From the NCBI GenBank assembly GCA_947627815.1, contig CANQXN010000001.1:11255-75254 (forward strand): a stretch of DNA of 64,000 nucleotides, read 5' to 3'. The notes under the pieces are model-generated. The model saw only the letters and a list, made by a program, of their open reading frames with translations. It did not search any database and was not told the DNA's origin. The stretch is from an uncultured Clostridia bacterium (lineage in GTDB: Bacteria; Bacillota; Clostridia; Oscillospirales; CAG-272). Below, piece after piece: positions 7,668-16,143 of the stretch (its first letter is position 1; every line of letters begins with the position of its first letter). The translations under genes and the position numbers were made by a program.

Positions 7668-8768
7668 ATGACTGTTACGAAAATTGTGATTACCGGCGGG
7701 CCATGCGCCGGAAAAACCACGGCAATGAGCTGGATTCAAAACGCGTTTTCACAAAAAGGTTACACGGTTTTGTTTGTTCCCGAAACGGCAACCGAACTCA
7801 TCACAGGCGGCGTGGCGCCCTGGACTTGCGGAACCAATTTAGAATATCAAAAATGCCAAATGCGCTTGCAGATGGAAAAGGAACGGCTCTTTGAACAGGC
7901 GGCAAGAACCATGCCGGACGAAAAGATTCTGATCGTATGCGACAGAGGCGCCCTTGACAACAAAGCGTATATGACGCAAGATGAGTTTGCGCAGGTGGCG
8001 GCTTATGTTGGCTCCAATGAAGTGGAACTGCGGGATCAGTATGACGCCGTTTTTCATCTTGTGACGGCAGCCAAAGGCGCTACTGAATTTTATACGACAG
8101 CCAACAACGCGGCGCGCACCGAAACCGTGGAACAGGCGGTGGCCTTGGACGATAAACTGATGGCGGCCTGGGCGGGTCATCCGCATTTTCGCATTATTGA
8201 TAATTCTTGCGAATTTGAAGATAAAATGAAGCACCTGATCGGGGAGATTTCCTCCTTCCTCGGCGAGACGGCGCTTTATGAAGTGGAACGCAAATTCTTG
8301 ATTGAATATCCTGATATCTCCTGGCTGGAGTCGCTGCCCAACTGTCGGCGGGTGGAGATCATTCAAACCTACTTAAAGACGGTCAATCATGATGTCGTAC
8401 ACCTGCGCCAGCGCGGGATCGACGGGCATTATATTTATATTCAGACGATCAAACGCGAGGTGGATAACAATAAGCGCGTGGAAATTGAGCGCCGGCTCTC
8501 ACAGGGCGAATATTTACGGCTCCTCATGGAGGCGGATTATACGAAGCGGCAGCTGCGCAAAACGAGATATTGCCTGATCAGCGGGGCTTTGAATATCGAT
8601 ATAGATATTTATCCCTTCTGGAGCCATCAGGCCATCTGCAAAACCAAGCTCAGCGATGAGAACGCCACCATTCTCTTCCCTGACAAAGTCAAGGTCATAC
8701 GGGAAATCACGGGCGACCCCGCCTATAAAATGTCATCGCTCGCGGCCTTGAATCTTGATAATAATTGA
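7668..8768 (+). CDS. P-loop NTPase fused to CYTH (triphosphate tunnel) domain
   Basis: Two domains are visible in 366 residues. The N-terminal half is a P-loop NTPase (AAA_28-like): Walker A GGPCAGKT at about residues 10-17 and a Walker B-like strand ILIVCDRGALD near 87. The C-terminal half starts near residue 203 and carries the CYTH ExExK signature in EVERKF, followed by charged strands (LRQRG, IQTIKRE, KRVEIERRL) that would line a triphosphate-binding tunnel. I start at ATG 7668, with GGAAGAG six bases upstream; an in-frame ATG at 7653 has no site. CYTH proteins act on triphosphates such as thiamine triphosphate, ATP or polyphosphate. The substrate of this fusion is not known to me. Monocistronic, with its own promoter and terminator. 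Confidence 0.87.
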   Translation: MTVTKIVITGGPCAGKTTAMSWIQNAFSQKGYTVLFVPETATELITGGVAPWTCGTNLEYQKCQMRLQMEKERLFEQAARTMPDEKILIVCDRGALDNKAYMTQDEFAQVAAYVGSNEVELRDQYDAVFHLVTAAKGATEFYTTANNAARTETVEQAVALDDKLMAAWAGHPHFRIIDNSCEFEDKMKHLIGEISSFLGETALYEVERKFLIEYPDISWLESLPNCRRVEIIQTYLKTVNHDVVHLRQRGIDGHYIYIQTIKREVDNNKRVEIERRLSQGEYLRLLMEADYTKRQLRKTRYCLISGALNIDIDIYPFWSHQAICKTKLSDENATILFPDKVKVIREITGDPAYKMSSLAALNLDNN

Positions 8769-8771
8769 ATG

Positions 8772-8812
8772 AAAAAGGAGCCGGAACGGCCTGACCGTTC
8801 CGGCTCCTTTTT
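8772..8812. terminator. Bidirectional terminator between convergent genes
   Basis: AAAAAGGAGCCGGAACGG pairs perfectly with CCGTTCCGGCTCCTTTTT around a 5-base loop, with A- and T-runs on either side. It serves both the P-loop/CYTH gene (+) and the CotF-like gene (-). Confidence 0.93.
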
Positions 8813-8815
8813 CTA

Positions 8816-9265
8816 TCAGGAATACATGCTGTTGGTACTCATATAGTCATAAATGGCTTTGCCGTGTCCCTGCTCCTCTGTCTGAATGTGATTTAATACA
8901 TCGCGAAGCGGCTGTTGGGCAAATTCAAAGACGCAGGTATCATACAGATGGGAGGCGTGCTTCTCCATGGTAAGAAGATCGTTGCAAAGATAGCAGTCGT
9001 TTGTCTTGTTTTCGGTTTCGCCGGTATAGGTTTGGCTGAAGGTGGGCTGACTTTTGCTTCCGCTGGATATGGTCGGCACATTGCCCGCTTTGATGTCATT
9101 GATCATATCCAGATGGTGCTGTTCTTCCGACGCAATGCGGGAGAAAAGATCGCGCAGTTGGGGGTCTTTGGCCGCCGCGGCGTGTTTGGTGTATTTGTCG
9201 GTGCAAAGTTTTTCCGATGTGCTGAGATCCTTTAATAATTCGGTCTCTTTGGTCGTCAATTGCAT
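8816..9265 (-). CDS. Spore coat protein, CotF family (ferritin-like)
   Basis: 149 residues, all-helical, ending with QTEEQGHGKAIYDYMSTN. It has two helical-pair segments, EEQHHLDMIND and DLLTMEKHASHLYDTCVFEFAQ, typical of the CotF (Coat_F) family, whose fold resembles ferritins. I choose ATG 9265 because AGAGGTG lies at the right distance; GTG 9274 overlaps that site. Coat_F proteins are laid down on the forespore in the mother cell, so expression would be late in sporulation. I did not find a convincing sporulation-sigma promoter. Confidence 0.8.
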   Translation of the reverse strand: MQLTTKETELLKDLSTSEKLCTDKYTKHAAAAKDPQLRDLFSRIASEEQHHLDMINDIKAGNVPTISSGSKSQPTFSQTYTGETENKTNDCYLCNDLLTMEKHASHLYDTCVFEFAQQPLRDVLNHIQTEEQGHGKAIYDYMSTNSMYS

Positions 9266-9350
9266 TCTGATCACCTCTTTGCCATGAGTATTGCCGGGTT
9301 TGGAAAGGTCTATTCAGGCGATCGGATATAATTATTTTTTACTTGCATAG

Positions 9351-9380
9351 AAAAACCCCCGCCTTTATGGGCGGGGGTTT
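9351..9380 (-). terminator. Intrinsic terminator after the lipoprotein gene
   Basis: CCCCCGCC/GGCGGGGG with a 6-base loop. On the minus strand it is followed by five T residues, downstream of the lipoprotein gene. Confidence 0.88.
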
Positions 9381-9403
9381 GTGGTTTTACGCATTAGGAG
9401 ACA

Positions 9404-10531
9404 TTACGGAGCAACATATTCGTAGAAGATGAAGTAGCCGTTGGGGTTCTTGCAAAGCTCACCGGTCTGATCATCCGCTTCGACGACAATGACAAACTCA
9501 TATGTCTCGCCGGAAACAAACTCGGGCATATCAACGATTTCAAAGTAAAGCTGATACCATTCTTTGGTCCGATAATTTTCGACTTCATATTCCTTGCCGT
9601 TAATATACAGCTTGCTGATATGCGTATGAGATACACCGTAATCGGTAATCTCTGCACCTGTGTCATCCGTTCCCGCAGACTTATCACCAAACTGATTTTG
9701 AGATCCGAAAGTGAAGTGCAGGCAGTTCGGAGCGGTCGCCTCATCGCCGAAGAGGAATTTATCGTGATACGGCAATTCGCTGCGGTCATGGAAGTTGGGA
9801 ACCATCTCTTCGATGTTGCCATAACTTGAGACAATCGGAGAAGGAGCGGTCCACCAGTTTTCTTCGTCCATGTTCCAGAAGTAGAGGCTGGTGCTGTAGG
9901 TTGTCGTCTCTTCATCGCCGGTGATAAAGAGATAAAATTCATAGCGGTGACCGGGTTCGGGCGTCCATCCTTCAGGAGCAACCCAAATCTCCCACCAGTT
10001 CGCGGTTTCATAGAAGGCTCTTTCGTACAGCGTGCATTCGGGATTCTCCGCAGGAGAGGTGGCGGTGCCGTGATCTACAATGTAAAGACGGTCAAATACT
10101 GTATGGGAAAGCCCCGGCTTACCGTCTGCATCGTTTACGAAGTTGCCGCCTTCAGACTTTATCGTGAAATAAATTGAATTTTTGTGTTTAACGCTGTTTG
10201 TATCCGTATGGTCGCCAACTGTTATCGCCATGTGCTGCAACAGATAGTCACGCTCTTCAGCGTACATATATTCTTCAGCGGCGTTGGTAGGTTCAATCGG
10301 CGGGATCACAATCGGATCAGTGGTGGTTTCTGCCGGCTTCTCCGTGGTATTGGCCGGCGCCTCCGTCGTATTCGACGGGACAGACGAGGTGGCAGCGGGC
10401 GCTTGACTGCTGCTCCCGGACGGATTGGTAGATTCGGACGCTGTTGTTTCATCGCCGTTGCAAGCTACAAACGCAAGACAAAGCGACAGGACAACGACCA
10501 GAAATACCACAAGGAATTTGAGGTTTTTCAT
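9404..10531 (-). CDS. Lipoprotein with Ser/Thr linker and duplicated domain
   Basis: 375 residues. A signal peptide with a lipobox-like end (LAFVAC, cysteine near residue 24) is followed by a low-complexity Ser/Thr/Pro/Glu linker to about residue 82. The rest looks like two copies of one beta-rich domain. Copy one has NSIYFTIKSEGGNF, GLSHTVFDRLYI, PGHRYEFYLFI and TSLYFWN. Copy two has NCLHFTFGSQNQF, GVSHTHISKLYI, SGETYEFVIVV and NGYFIFYEY in the same order and spacing. I do not recognise the domain. The protein should sit on the outer face of the membrane. AAGGAAGG precedes the ATG and a consensus promoter lies about 100 bases upstream. Confidence 0.8.
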   Translation of the reverse strand: MKNLKFLVVFLVVVLSLCLAFVACNGDETTASESTNPSGSSSQAPAATSSVPSNTTEAPANTTEKPAETTTDPIVIPPIEPTNAAEEYMYAEERDYLLQHMAITVGDHTDTNSVKHKNSIYFTIKSEGGNFVNDADGKPGLSHTVFDRLYIVDHGTATSPAENPECTLYERAFYETANWWEIWVAPEGWTPEPGHRYEFYLFITGDEETTTYSTSLYFWNMDEENWWTAPSPIVSSYGNIEEMVPNFHDRSELPYHDKFLFGDEATAPNCLHFTFGSQNQFGDKSAGTDDTGAEITDYGVSHTHISKLYINGKEYEVENYRTKEWYQLYFEIVDMPEFVSGETYEFVIVVEADDQTGELCKNPNGYFIFYEYVAP

Positions 10532-10629
10532 ATGTACCTTCCTTTCAAATTATTGCGGCTTCACGAATCTATGATAGCCGCTTTTTCCGTTGCCGCCAAG
10601 GCAAACGAAAAAATAATCTTTACAAGGAT

Positions 10630-10658
10630 ATTATACATACACAAGCGCGGTTTGTCAA
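10630..10658 (-). promoter_or_regulatory. Sigma-A promoter for the lipoprotein gene
   Basis: Minus strand: TTGACA (10658-10653), 17 bases, TATAAT (10635-10630), a perfect consensus. This suggests strong vegetative expression of the lipoprotein. Confidence 0.92.
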
Positions 10659-10747
10659 TGATAAATTGTCTTTTCTTATGCACATTGTATCAGTCGCACT
10701 AATTTTACATGTAACTTTTGTCTATTTTCACCAGCGAAAAGACGGCA

Positions 10748-13438
10748 TTATGTATGAGATTGGACGGAAAAGAGCTTTTTGATCGGAAGCGCGCGGAATT
10801 TTTGCCAGAATGACAGCGTGCTGTAATAAAAATCGGCGAGATACTGTTTCATGATCGCTTCTTCCGCGCCTGTGTGACAGCATTGAAGCATGACGGCAAA
10901 TGCTTTCGGTTTTCTCTTCAGCGGGATTGTCATGAGATACTGCCGGAAGCCCTGTTCGGCGATGCTCTGCTGTTTTTTTATGCGAAACAGGTAAAGAAGA
11001 TAGGGCGTCATCAAGCGTAACATTTCTGTTTCCTGTATCACATTGGAGGAAAAGATGAATTCCACCGTTTCCTTTTCAAAAGAGCTATCCCATTGGGGCG
11101 ACAAGAGCCTGTAAAAAAGATCTGTGGCATCGGCCTCTTTGACGGCGACCTCCGCCATAAAGGCGAGAAGATAGGGCAAGAAACGCTGATTCCATTCTTT
11201 ATCAAAACGGCCGGACAGCAATACCGCCGCAAAGTCGGCATGACTTCGGATTTCGAGGAGCAGTTTGCGGTAGTCGTCTTCGGTCGGCTGTGTGTGATAA
11301 TTCCGCAGCCGAATGCCGATACCTGCTGCCATAAAAGCAAGACCGAGATCGGGATGCACATGGGACAAAAGGACATAAATTTTGTAGAAATCATCTGTAT
11401 TGTTGATATAATAATCGTATATGTCGAGCGGCGACTGTTTGGCGATCACATCAAACAAGCGCCGCGCCAGACTGTCGCTGCCAAGACGATCTACCGAGGC
11501 GGCCAATAACATCAGGAAGTGTCCCGCTTCCTCGATCTGATGAACCGGTTTTAAGGAATCGAGATAATCTTGCAGTCTTTTTTCAAAAATCCCGCTTCCC
11601 TCTTCATCGCAAAGATATATGGCAGAAAAGAAATACTCCAATTCGTTCCGCGAGGCATGAGGCTCGGACAAAAAACGGAGTCTGTCCATTTCGTTCAAAA
11701 ATCCGATGTGGCTTTCCTCGCGTCTGAGGACGGCGTCGATGGCGGCCGTTTCCTCGGGGAGCGCGGAGCAGACTTTGCTATATTCCTGCAAGGTGGTTTC
11801 GCTGTAGTGTCCCGGTTCGGCATAAAACGCGACAATCGCGGCCGCAGCCTCGCTTTTATCCGCGATTTCCCGCACGACGGAAAAAACAAAGGCGTCGTCC
11901 GGGTGAAATTCTTCATCGGTTATCGCTTTTCCTATCGCCGGCACAATGACCTTTTCGGCAAACTCCGCCGGGAGAGAGGCGGTTTTCCGGCAGATGTCAA
12001 GAAAGGCGTTTTCCTCCGCCGTTAAAAGCGCGGACATGATTTTCCGGCAGGCTTCCCAAACGGCGTTTTCTCCCAAGGTAAAGGTCAATTTGTCGTAGCT
12101 GTCGGCAATCATATACATCAGGATACAGATTTCATTGGTGCCGGACAGCCCGTCCGCCCGATTGATATTTTCCGCCAGATAGGCGTCCAGTGTGTCGGTT
12201 TCCATGAGATGGGTCGGCAAATACTCTACTAAGAAAAAGAGTTTATCCACGATTTCTTTATAATACTCGCGGAGAGAAAGCGCGTCATTGACGCCGATTT
12301 CCTGATGGTGACTGTCGATAAAGGCGCGGATATCTTCTTTTGTCGTTTCATCGGTATGGCGGAAAATATAGGCGATGACAGGAAGAAGCGATTCGTTGCA
12401 GCCGAATTTAAAATCGGATTTTTTGATTTCCCGCCAAAGGCTGTCCGCTACCCAAGGCAGTTGGGCGGCGTCGGCAAGACCGATCTTGTTGAGAAAATAT
12501 TGGATCTCATGAGCCGAATCAAACCAGGCAAAATCGTGTTCCAGCAGATAATAGACACCGGCGGCGGAAGAGACAGGCAGATGATATTCCTCCATGATCC
12601 GCTCCGTTCCTTCGAGAATGGGCGCGGTTTCTTCCGCATTTTTCAGAAAGACATCGACAATGGAGGTGGTGTATTTTACCGCTTCAATATCTTCGCAGGA
12701 AATGCCGCCGCGATTATCGATGACAAAGCTTCCCGCTTCAATATCCTGCGCCACCTGCAAATCCACACTGGGCGCTGCGCAGATCAGCTTGCAATCTCTC
12801 ACCTTTTCAAAGGCGTAAGAACAAAGCGTAATCCGGCTTTTGATGTTTTTGGGGAGACAGCAATGCAGTCCGTAAAACCAATATTTCAGCGAAGGATATT
12901 TATCGTTAAAGATAACAATGCGTCGATTGTCATACGAGTCAATGACCGCTTGCACCAAGTTGATCAGTGTCTTGCGACGCCCCTGTGAAAAAAACTTATG
13001 AATCTCCGGCTGGCTCAAACGAAATTGCGGATGCGGAAAAGAGACGGCAGGCAGGGCTTCCCCGGCTTGCAAAGCCTTTTCTTCCTCTTCCGTCAAGCTG
13101 TTTTTAAAGCAGTTGTTGATAACATAAAGAAAAGGCGAAAAATCCTCGCTTTTTTCTTCTACCAAAACATGAAGGATGCCGCGGGGCGTGTCATTTTCCG
13201 AAAGATAATACACACCGCTTTTCGCAAGCGCGATTCGGTTGTCCGGCAGATCGAGGCAGTATATACCGGCAAGCGTTTCGTTATCTTCGTCTTCCGGCAA
13301 CGGTTCTTGCCGGACAGGCAGTGTGACAGCGGAAAGAATGAGCCGGATATCCTCTTCCGAAAACGCGGCGGAAGCGGCGGTTATATTCTTTTCTCCTTGA
13401 TCGGTATGCCATGACACATAGATCATTTGCTCGGCCAT
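10748..13438 (-). CDS. Large orphan protein, possible GAP1-type N-terminus
   Basis: 896 residues from ATG 13438, chosen because AAGGGAG lies upstream. I see no signal peptide or membrane segment, so it is probably cytoplasmic. Residues 1 to about 215 have a mixed alpha/beta pattern (YVSWHTDQGEK, IALAKSGVYYL, RGILHVLV, RRIVIFND, CCLPKNIKSRITLCSYAF) that loosely recalls the N-terminal domain of GTPase-associated protein 1 (GAP1). This is a weak, by-eye resemblance. The remaining roughly 680 residues are helical and read like an alpha-solenoid scaffold. No catalytic motif is evident, and no GTPase or partner gene lies beside it. It stands alone between its own promoter and the divergent promoter region of the lipoprotein. 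Function unknown. Confidence 0.72.
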   Translation of the reverse strand: MAEQMIYVSWHTDQGEKNITAASAAFSEEDIRLILSAVTLPVRQEPLPEDEDNETLAGIYCLDLPDNRIALAKSGVYYLSENDTPRGILHVLVEEKSEDFSPFLYVINNCFKNSLTEEEEKALQAGEALPAVSFPHPQFRLSQPEIHKFFSQGRRKTLINLVQAVIDSYDNRRIVIFNDKYPSLKYWFYGLHCCLPKNIKSRITLCSYAFEKVRDCKLICAAPSVDLQVAQDIEAGSFVIDNRGGISCEDIEAVKYTTSIVDVFLKNAEETAPILEGTERIMEEYHLPVSSAAGVYYLLEHDFAWFDSAHEIQYFLNKIGLADAAQLPWVADSLWREIKKSDFKFGCNESLLPVIAYIFRHTDETTKEDIRAFIDSHHQEIGVNDALSLREYYKEIVDKLFFLVEYLPTHLMETDTLDAYLAENINRADGLSGTNEICILMYMIADSYDKLTFTLGENAVWEACRKIMSALLTAEENAFLDICRKTASLPAEFAEKVIVPAIGKAITDEEFHPDDAFVFSVVREIADKSEAAAAIVAFYAEPGHYSETTLQEYSKVCSALPEETAAIDAVLRREESHIGFLNEMDRLRFLSEPHASRNELEYFFSAIYLCDEEGSGIFEKRLQDYLDSLKPVHQIEEAGHFLMLLAASVDRLGSDSLARRLFDVIAKQSPLDIYDYYINNTDDFYKIYVLLSHVHPDLGLAFMAAGIGIRLRNYHTQPTEDDYRKLLLEIRSHADFAAVLLSGRFDKEWNQRFLPYLLAFMAEVAVKEADATDLFYRLLSPQWDSSFEKETVEFIFSSNVIQETEMLRLMTPYLLYLFRIKKQQSIAEQGFRQYLMTIPLKRKPKAFAVMLQCCHTGAEEAIMKQYLADFYYSTLSFWQKFRALPIKKLFSVQSHT

Positions 13439-13463
13439 AGTGGATTCTCCCTTCCTATTCCGC

Positions 13464-13485
13464 CTCTGTGGACACTTCCACAGAG
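13464..13485. repeat. Perfect palindrome at the predicted transcription start
   Basis: CTCTGTGGA-CACT-TCCACAGAG is a perfect 9-bp inverted repeat. It starts about two bases downstream of the predicted start site of the 896-residue gene. It could be a repressor operator or a 5' hairpin that stabilises the mRNA. Confidence 0.75.
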
Positions 13486-13493
13486 TACACACC

Positions 13494-13522
13494 ATTATAT
13501 CATAAAATAATGCATTCGTCAA
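13494..13522 (-). promoter_or_regulatory. Sigma-A promoter for the 896-residue protein
   Basis: Minus strand: TTGACG (13522-13517), 17 bases, TATAAT (13499-13494). The predicted start is near 13487, immediately ahead of the palindrome. Confidence 0.9.
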
Positions 13523-13577
13523 TTGATTTTAGAAAGAAGATAACGCAAAGGGGCAAAATGGATCGAAATTCATATGC

Positions 13578-13610
13578 AAACAGGAGGGGGCTTGTCTCCC
13601 CCTCCTGTTT
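13578..13610 (-). terminator. Probable terminator of the Cys-rich membrane gene
   Basis: AAACAGGAGGGGG pairs with CCCCCTCCTGTTT around a 7-base loop. The stem is strong but the minus-strand T-run is short (TTT), so efficiency is uncertain. Confidence 0.65.
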
Positions 13611-13620
13611 GGCTCGTCAT

Positions 13621-13890
13621 TCAGCATACGCCGCCGCATCCGCCGTTTTGTGAATCGGTCTGACAGGGATCATCGGCGTTTTGGTTATCCGCGTTTTCGC
13701 CGGATGGACAGCAGCAGTCTGCGGCTGATTTGTCGCCGCTGCCCTCCCCCTGCGGTTGACAGGGGGCGCACTGACAGCTTTTTTTCTTTTTACGGCACAT
13801 TTTTCCGATCATGGTGCTGATCAAGAGGATCATGGCGGCAATCAGAGACGCCCACAGCATGATTTTGCAAAGTTTGGCTTTCGATTTCAT
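13621..13890 (-). CDS. Small membrane protein with Cys-rich tail
   Basis: 89 residues from ATG 13890. A positively charged start and one hydrophobic helix (about residues 10-27, IMLWASLIAAMILLIST) are followed by KMCRKKKK and a tail with ten or so cysteines (SCQCAPCQ, DCCCPSG, CQTD, CGGVC). The tail could bind metal or form disulfides; no known family comes to mind. Whether the tail is inside or outside is unclear: the lysines after the helix suggest the tail may be cytoplasmic. The hypothetical upstream extension to 14019 overlaps the peptidase stop and lacks a ribosome-binding site. Confidence 0.72.
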   Translation of the reverse strand: MKSKAKLCKIMLWASLIAAMILLISTMIGKMCRKKKKSCQCAPCQPQGEGSGDKSAADCCCPSGENADNQNADDPCQTDSQNGGCGGVC

Positions 13891-14015
13891 GGTTCCATCC
13901 CTTTCCCTATTGTATTCACATAATAGTATATCCCTAAAAGGACAAATTACTATTTGAAAAAAATTTTTGTTATGCCTTGATTTTGGCGTCCTTGTGTTTT
14001 TTGGGGATATGAAAA

Positions 14016-15386
14016 TCAAAGGTTGCCGGCAAGAAACGCTTTATAGCCGAGATAGGTTTCATAGACATCGGCTTTGGCGACGATTTCCATGGGGGCGTGC
14101 ATATTGAGTACCGCGATGCCCGCGTCTATGACATTCATATTATACTTGCCGAGAATGTAAGCGATTGTGCCGCCGCCGCCCTGATCGACTTTGCCGAGTT
14201 CCGCGGTCTGGAAATGGACATCCGCTTCATCCATGACCCGACGGATCCACGCCACATATTCGGGGTTGGCGTCATTGGAGCCGGATTTGCCGCGCGATCC
14301 GGTATATTTGTTGAAAACAATGCCGGCGTTGAGATAGGCTGCGTTTTTGGCGTCATTCACCTCGGGGAACAGCGGGTCAAAGCCCGCGCTGACATCGCTG
14401 GAAAGCATTCTGGCGTTGGCCAGCGCTTTTTTCAGAGAAAGATAGGAAGTATCGCCGGATTTGCAGAGCAGTTCAGCGATGATGTTTTCAAAAAACACGG
14501 AGGAAGCGCCGGTAGCGCCGACACTGCCGATTTCTTCTTTATCTACTAAGATGCAGCAAGTGGTATATTCCTGCGCGCCGGCATCCAGAAGGGCGCGCAG
14601 CGAGGTATACCCGCAAACTCTGTCATCGTGGCCGTATCCCGCGATCATGCTTCTGTCAAGTCCGTAGTCTCGGCTGGGGCCGGCAGGCACCACTTCAATT
14701 TCAGCGGAAAGAAAATCTTCTTCCTCTATGCCGTATTTTTCCTTGAGCAACTTCATGATATTGGCTTTGACGGTATCTTTTTCTTCGCCTGCCAGCGGAA
14801 TCGAGCCGACCATAACATCTAACTTTTCGCCTTCTATGACAGAGGCGGCGGGCTTGTTCATCTGATTGCCGGAAAGATGGATCAGAAGATCGCTGATCCC
14901 CACGACAGGATCGCCGTCGGCGTCGCCGATACTGACATCGACCGTCGAGCCGTCCTTCTTGCAGACAACGCCGTGAAGCGCCAGCGGAATGGTCACATAC
15001 TGATATTTTTTGATTCCGCCGTAATAGTGCGTGTCCAAGAGCGCAAACCCGTTGGATTCGTAAAGCGGATTTTGCTTCAGATCGAGCCGAGGCGAGTCAA
15101 TGTGGGCACCAAGAATGCGCATTCCTTCGGTCAAGGGCTTTTCGCCGATCACAAACAGCGCGATGTTTTTTCCCATATTGACAAAATAGACTTTATCGCC
15201 CGCTTTGAGCGAAGAAAGACGATCGAAGGGGACAAACCCGGCCGCTTCGGCAAGCGCGACGCTTTCTTTTACACAGAGGCGTTCGGTTTTGCTCTTGGTG
15301 AGGAAGTCGGCATATTCTTTACCGAAGGTAAAGATCGCTTCCCTTTTTTCATCGGAAATGTCTTTCCAGATATTTTTTGCGTACAT
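14016..15386 (-). CDS. M18 family aminopeptidase
   Basis: A dinuclear zinc aminopeptidase that removes N-terminal residues in the cytoplasm. 456 residues from ATG 15386, where GGAGGT sits six bases upstream; the in-frame ATG two codons earlier abuts the site. Metal-site blocks are visible: GAHIDSPRLDLKQNPLY, DKEEIGSVGATGASS and, near the C-terminus, LNMHAPMEIVAKADVYETY. GHDDRVCGYTS is the usual M18 substrate-site block. It stands on its own, with a short gap to the transglycosylase gene upstream. Confidence 0.93.
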   Translation of the reverse strand: MYAKNIWKDISDEKREAIFTFGKEYADFLTKSKTERLCVKESVALAEAAGFVPFDRLSSLKAGDKVYFVNMGKNIALFVIGEKPLTEGMRILGAHIDSPRLDLKQNPLYESNGFALLDTHYYGGIKKYQYVTIPLALHGVVCKKDGSTVDVSIGDADGDPVVGISDLLIHLSGNQMNKPAASVIEGEKLDVMVGSIPLAGEEKDTVKANIMKLLKEKYGIEEEDFLSAEIEVVPAGPSRDYGLDRSMIAGYGHDDRVCGYTSLRALLDAGAQEYTTCCILVDKEEIGSVGATGASSVFFENIIAELLCKSGDTSYLSLKKALANARMLSSDVSAGFDPLFPEVNDAKNAAYLNAGIVFNKYTGSRGKSGSNDANPEYVAWIRRVMDEADVHFQTAELGKVDQGGGGTIAYILGKYNMNVIDAGIAVLNMHAPMEIVAKADVYETYLGYKAFLAGNL

Positions 15387-15477
15387 ATTCATACCTCCGT
15401 TTTGTTTGATTTCTTGTATATTGTACCGCATCATAGTTGATTTCGTATGGCGCGGATAAATATCACATAAAAATGAG

Positions 15478-16143
15478 TCAGTCATAAATGCCGCGATACT
15501 CATCGCGAAAAGAATTGACATTTCGGACATAGGCGGCGGTTTCCCGATTGGGGATCGCGGTCAATTTGCCGTCTTGGGCATATTGTTCCTCTTTCAGCCA
15601 TTTCCAGACATTCCCCATGCCGGCATTATAAGCGGCAAGCGCTGTATCGTAGTCATGAAAAATGTCATACAGATAGGCAAGATAACAAGTGCCGCAACGA
15701 ATGTTGATGGCGGGATCGAAAAGATCTTCGGTGCTATAGTTGGTTTTCAACATGCGGTTGATATCGAGCAAGGCGGTTTTCGGCATGATCTGCATCAGAC
15801 CGCGCGCGCCGACATCCGACACGGCATTGGGGTCAAAATCGCTTTCCGCCCGAATCACCGCAAGAATGAGATCGACAGGAAAGGAAAACTCGTTTGCGCT
15901 TTCAAGAACATAGGCTTTGTAGGCGGCGGGCGAACCGATATTTCGAGCACGCAGGCTGTTTCTATACAGAATTACCGTCAGCATGGCCAAGGCGGCGATA
16001 ATAAGAAGGATCAGCAAAATAACAAGAGCGTAGCTCCCCTTAGGTTTTGCGGCATCTTCTTTCACCATCGAGCGCTTGTTTCGCTTTTTCCCTGCCGTTT
16101 TTCTTCTGTCGGGCGCCGATTTATGAGAGCGGCGTTCATTCAT
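15478..16143 (-). CDS. Membrane-anchored lytic transglycosylase (SLT domain)
   Basis: 221 residues with a basic cytoplasmic N-terminus (about 1-37), one membrane segment (YALVILLILLIIAALAMLTV) and an extracellular SLT domain of the Slt70/MltE type. The catalytic glutamate sits in AVIRAESDFDPNAVSDVGA, followed by GLMQIMPKTA, AYNAGMGNVWKWL and TAAYVRNV, all canonical. It cleaves peptidoglycan glycan strands to anhydro-muropeptides. Its start overlaps the coaE end by eight bases, so it is translated from the coaE transcript. Confidence 0.92.
   Translation of the reverse strand: MNERRSHKSAPDRRKTAGKKRNKRSMVKEDAAKPKGSYALVILLILLIIAALAMLTVILYRNSLRARNIGSPAAYKAYVLESANEFSFPVDLILAVIRAESDFDPNAVSDVGARGLMQIMPKTALLDINRMLKTNYSTEDLFDPAINIRCGTCYLAYLYDIFHDYDTALAAYNAGMGNVWKWLKEEQYAQDGKLTAIPNRETAAYVRNVNSFRDEYRGIYD

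Noticed and set aside
9266..9350. Sporulation-sigma promoter ahead of the CotF-like gene
   Set aside because: GAATA and CAATACT at roughly the right distance match the consensus too poorly to call.
12305..12988. 227-residue plus-strand frame inside the 896-residue gene
   Set aside because: Antisense shadow; no start signals and no protein-like motifs.
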